Below are positions 16,426 through 17,589 of a stretch of DNA of 17,589 nucleotides, piece after piece. The position numbers and the translations under genes are program-made. The stretch comes from Lachnospiraceae bacterium (GTDB lineage Bacteria; Bacillota; Clostridia; Lachnospirales; Lachnospiraceae): the NCBI GenBank assembly GCA_009774625.1, contig VSOB01000061.1:1-17589 (forward strand). The letters run 5' to 3'. Numbering within the stretch: the stretch's first letter is position 1; every line of letters starts with the position of its first letter. The notes below the pieces were generated by a model. That model worked only from the letters and a program-made list of their open reading frames with translations. It was not told where the DNA came from and did no database searches.

Positions 16426-17049
16426 ATGGGAAAAAAGAAAGCAAATCACATCGGAATCATTCCGGACGGCAACCGCCGCTGGGCAAAGGCACATGGCATG
16501 GGCAAAGAGGACGGCTATGCCTATGGCCTGGAGCCTGGGATGGCGCTTTTGCGGCTGGCAAAGGAAGCAGGCATAGAGGAAATCACTTTCTATGGATTTA
16601 CGGTGGATAACTGCAAACGGCCGGCAGTGCAGTTTCGGGCGTTTCAGAAAGCCTGTGTGGAAGCGGCGGAGCTGATGGCGGGAGAGGGGGTAGATTTGCT
16701 GGTGATGGGAGATGATACTTCCAAATGTTTTCCGCCGGAACTGCTGCCTTACAGAAAACGGACCCATATAAATGGCGGCGGGATCCGGGTGAATCTGCTG
16801 GTAAATTACGGATGGCAGTGGGATCTGTCCCATATCAGAACGGACGGGCGGCCCTATTCCCAGGATATTTCCCGTATGGATATGATTATCCGTTGGGGCG
16901 GAATGCGGCGTCTTTCCGGCTTTCTGCCGATTCAGTCGGTATATGCGGATTTTTATGTGGAGGATAAGCTGTGGCCGGATTTTGCGCCGGAGGACTTTCA
17001 GAAAGCGCTGGACTGGTACGGCAGACAGGATGTGACACTGGGCGGATGA
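16426..17049 (+). CDS. Divergent, short undecaprenyl diphosphate synthase-like protein (cis-prenyltransferase family)
   Basis: A 207-residue protein with clear UppS-family landmarks: HIGIIPDGNRRWAK (8-21), FYGFTVDNCKRP (55-66), NLLVNYG (123-129), IIRWGGMRRLSGF (154-166) and LWPDF (182-186). It is about 40 residues shorter than usual UppS; most of the loss lies between NYG and IIRWGG. Measured against E. coli UppS (from memory), the Asp of PDGN, its nearby Arg and the KRP Arg are kept, but H43 appears as Y31, E81 as Q69, E198 as M160, H199 as R161 and E213 as D175. The ATG at 16426 gives the family N-terminus; GGAAGAG (16407-16413) is a so-so ribosome binding site. It follows the GH127 gene by 90 bases. 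It is probably a paralogue, not the housekeeping enzyme; activity is unknown. Confidence 0.82.
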   Translation: MGKKKANHIGIIPDGNRRWAKAHGMGKEDGYAYGLEPGMALLRLAKEAGIEEITFYGFTVDNCKRPAVQFRAFQKACVEAAELMAGEGVDLLVMGDDTSKCFPPELLPYRKRTHINGGGIRVNLLVNYGWQWDLSHIRTDGRPYSQDISRMDMIIRWGGMRRLSGFLPIQSVYADFYVEDKLWPDFAPEDFQKALDWYGRQDVTLGG

Positions 17050-17085
17050 GAGAAAGAGAAGACGGAATGGAGCGTGAGATAAGAG

Positions 17086-17340
17086 ATGGGTGTTGACTTG
17101 AATTTTTGGAAATATCGAAGCGGCCTGTATCTGGACAATGCGATGGTATATCAAAAAGCCTGCTGTGACAATGAGAAAGTCGAGGGATTGGAAGTCGTGC
17201 CCATAGAGGCCATTTTAAAAGAAACGGCAGCGCCTGGGCAAACCGGCCCTGTCAATGTAAGAGTGCCCGGCTTTCGGACAAGGATCAGGCGGGCCGGCTC
17301 CTGGAGGAATTGCTGCAAAAATCCATCGAACGGGTCGTAA
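17086..17340 (+). pseudogene. Small conserved protein, likely truncated or rearranged at its 3' end
   Basis: The first ~46 residues (MGVDLNFWKYRSGLYLDN through VVPIEAILKE) read as a compact, regular protein start and recall small hypothetical proteins of Clostridia; no function is known. After about base 17227 the frame becomes Pro/Arg/Gly-rich with an Arg/Cys-rich end, unlike the first part. Meanwhile another + frame (phase of base 17223) reads as a plausible helical C-terminus, with LLEELLQKSIERVVNDFF, and stops near 17370. The picture fits a deletion or frameshift joining two gene pieces. The ribosome binding site is weak (GGAG at 17069-17072). It lies 36 bases after the UppS-like gene. 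It may also be a genuine short protein. Confidence 0.45.
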
Positions 17341-17589
17341 ATGACTTTTTTGACAGAACATATTACAAATAATTTTCCTGCACTTTCCCGTCCGTTTTGA
17401 TTTTAAAAGAAAGACGTCAAAAAATGAATCTGTGCGGCCAGGCTCTTTTGGCCCTGCTATAAGACGGCGCTATGCCCATCGCCAGGGGCATAGCGCCGTC
17501 TTGCTGTCGGGCGGTATGGGCATAAAAGCCCAAGCAGCGAACAGGTGCATGGGTTTGTCCAGGTTATTATGCGGCAGCAGTGGCAAAGG
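17341..17589. other. Right-end non-coding stretch
   Basis: No gene with a start and ribosome binding site is seen. It contains the tail of the alternative frame noted for the 17086 entry, a small GGCC/GGCC hairpin near 17437-17454, the 17-bp palindrome at 17461-17502 and a small TGGGC/GCCCA hairpin at 17517-17532. On the minus strand, a frame runs from the right edge (17589) to a stop at 17470-17472 and reads protein-like (HNNLDKPMHLFAAWAF within it), so a minus-strand gene may end here; this is weak. Confidence 0.4.
17461..17502. terminator. 17-bp palindrome, possible terminator or repeat
   Basis: AAGACGGCGCTATGCCC (17461-17477) pairs perfectly with 17486-17502 across an 8-base loop. Neither side is followed by a T run, so it is not a classical intrinsic terminator. 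Its place after the last + strand gene and before a possible minus-strand gene end would suit a shared 3' stop structure, or it may be a dispersed palindromic repeat. Confidence 0.45.

Noticed and set aside
1..17589. CRISPR array, tRNA/rRNA genes, intact transposase or integrase
   Set aside because: I searched by eye for spaced direct repeats, tRNA-like cloverleaf ends and DDE or tyrosine-recombinase motifs and saw none.

Overview
The window looks like a chromosomal segment from a gut-type Clostridia/Lachnospiraceae bacterium. This rests on strong AAAGGAG-type ribosome binding sites, mid-range base composition, a YesM/YesN two-component pair beside a CUT1 sugar ABC transporter, and a PASTA-less membrane Ser/Thr kinase with a long secreted C-terminus. 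Genus cannot be set from sequence alone. All convincing genes lie on the + strand, and I see no tRNA, rRNA, CRISPR array or intact insertion sequence.

Region 1 (1-4187) holds a membrane Ser/Thr protein kinase whose N-terminal lobe is missing at the left edge, then two small predicted secreted proteins of unknown function. The first ~73 bases do not belong to the kinase and read better on the minus strand, so there is a junction at about 70-80. Region 2 (4188-4554) is non-coding. It contains an 81-nt long-stem hairpin with a nested stem, and a possible promoter for the next operon.

Region 3 (4555-11069) is a tightly packed operon: a DUF4432 aldose-epimerase-like protein, a 2-dehydropantoate-2-reductase-family oxidoreductase, a YesM-type sensor kinase, a YesN-type AraC response regulator and a sugar-binding lipoprotein. 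Region 4 (11070-16335) is the transport and catabolic unit: a second, paralogous sugar-binding lipoprotein with its own promoter, a terminator-like hairpin, two CUT1 permeases, and a cytoplasmic GH127 beta-L-arabinofuranosidase-type enzyme. No ABC ATPase is present, so a shared MsmK-type ATPase elsewhere is the likely partner. Region 5 (16336-17589) holds a short, divergent undecaprenyl-diphosphate-synthase-like protein, a truncated small conserved protein whose end looks rearranged, and a 17-bp palindrome.

The likely logic is as follows. The TCS senses an arabinofuranosyl-type oligosaccharide, perhaps with the first lipoprotein as a dedicated sensor. It activates the second lipoprotein and the transporter, and GH127 hydrolyses the imported sugar in the cytoplasm. 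The most striking non-coding signal is at 11116-11181. There the Shine-Dalgarno of the second lipoprotein gene is perfectly complementary over 13 nt to a segment overlapping that gene's own predicted -10 box. Read-through mRNA from the upstream operon would therefore have a masked ribosome binding site, while mRNA from the local promoter would not.
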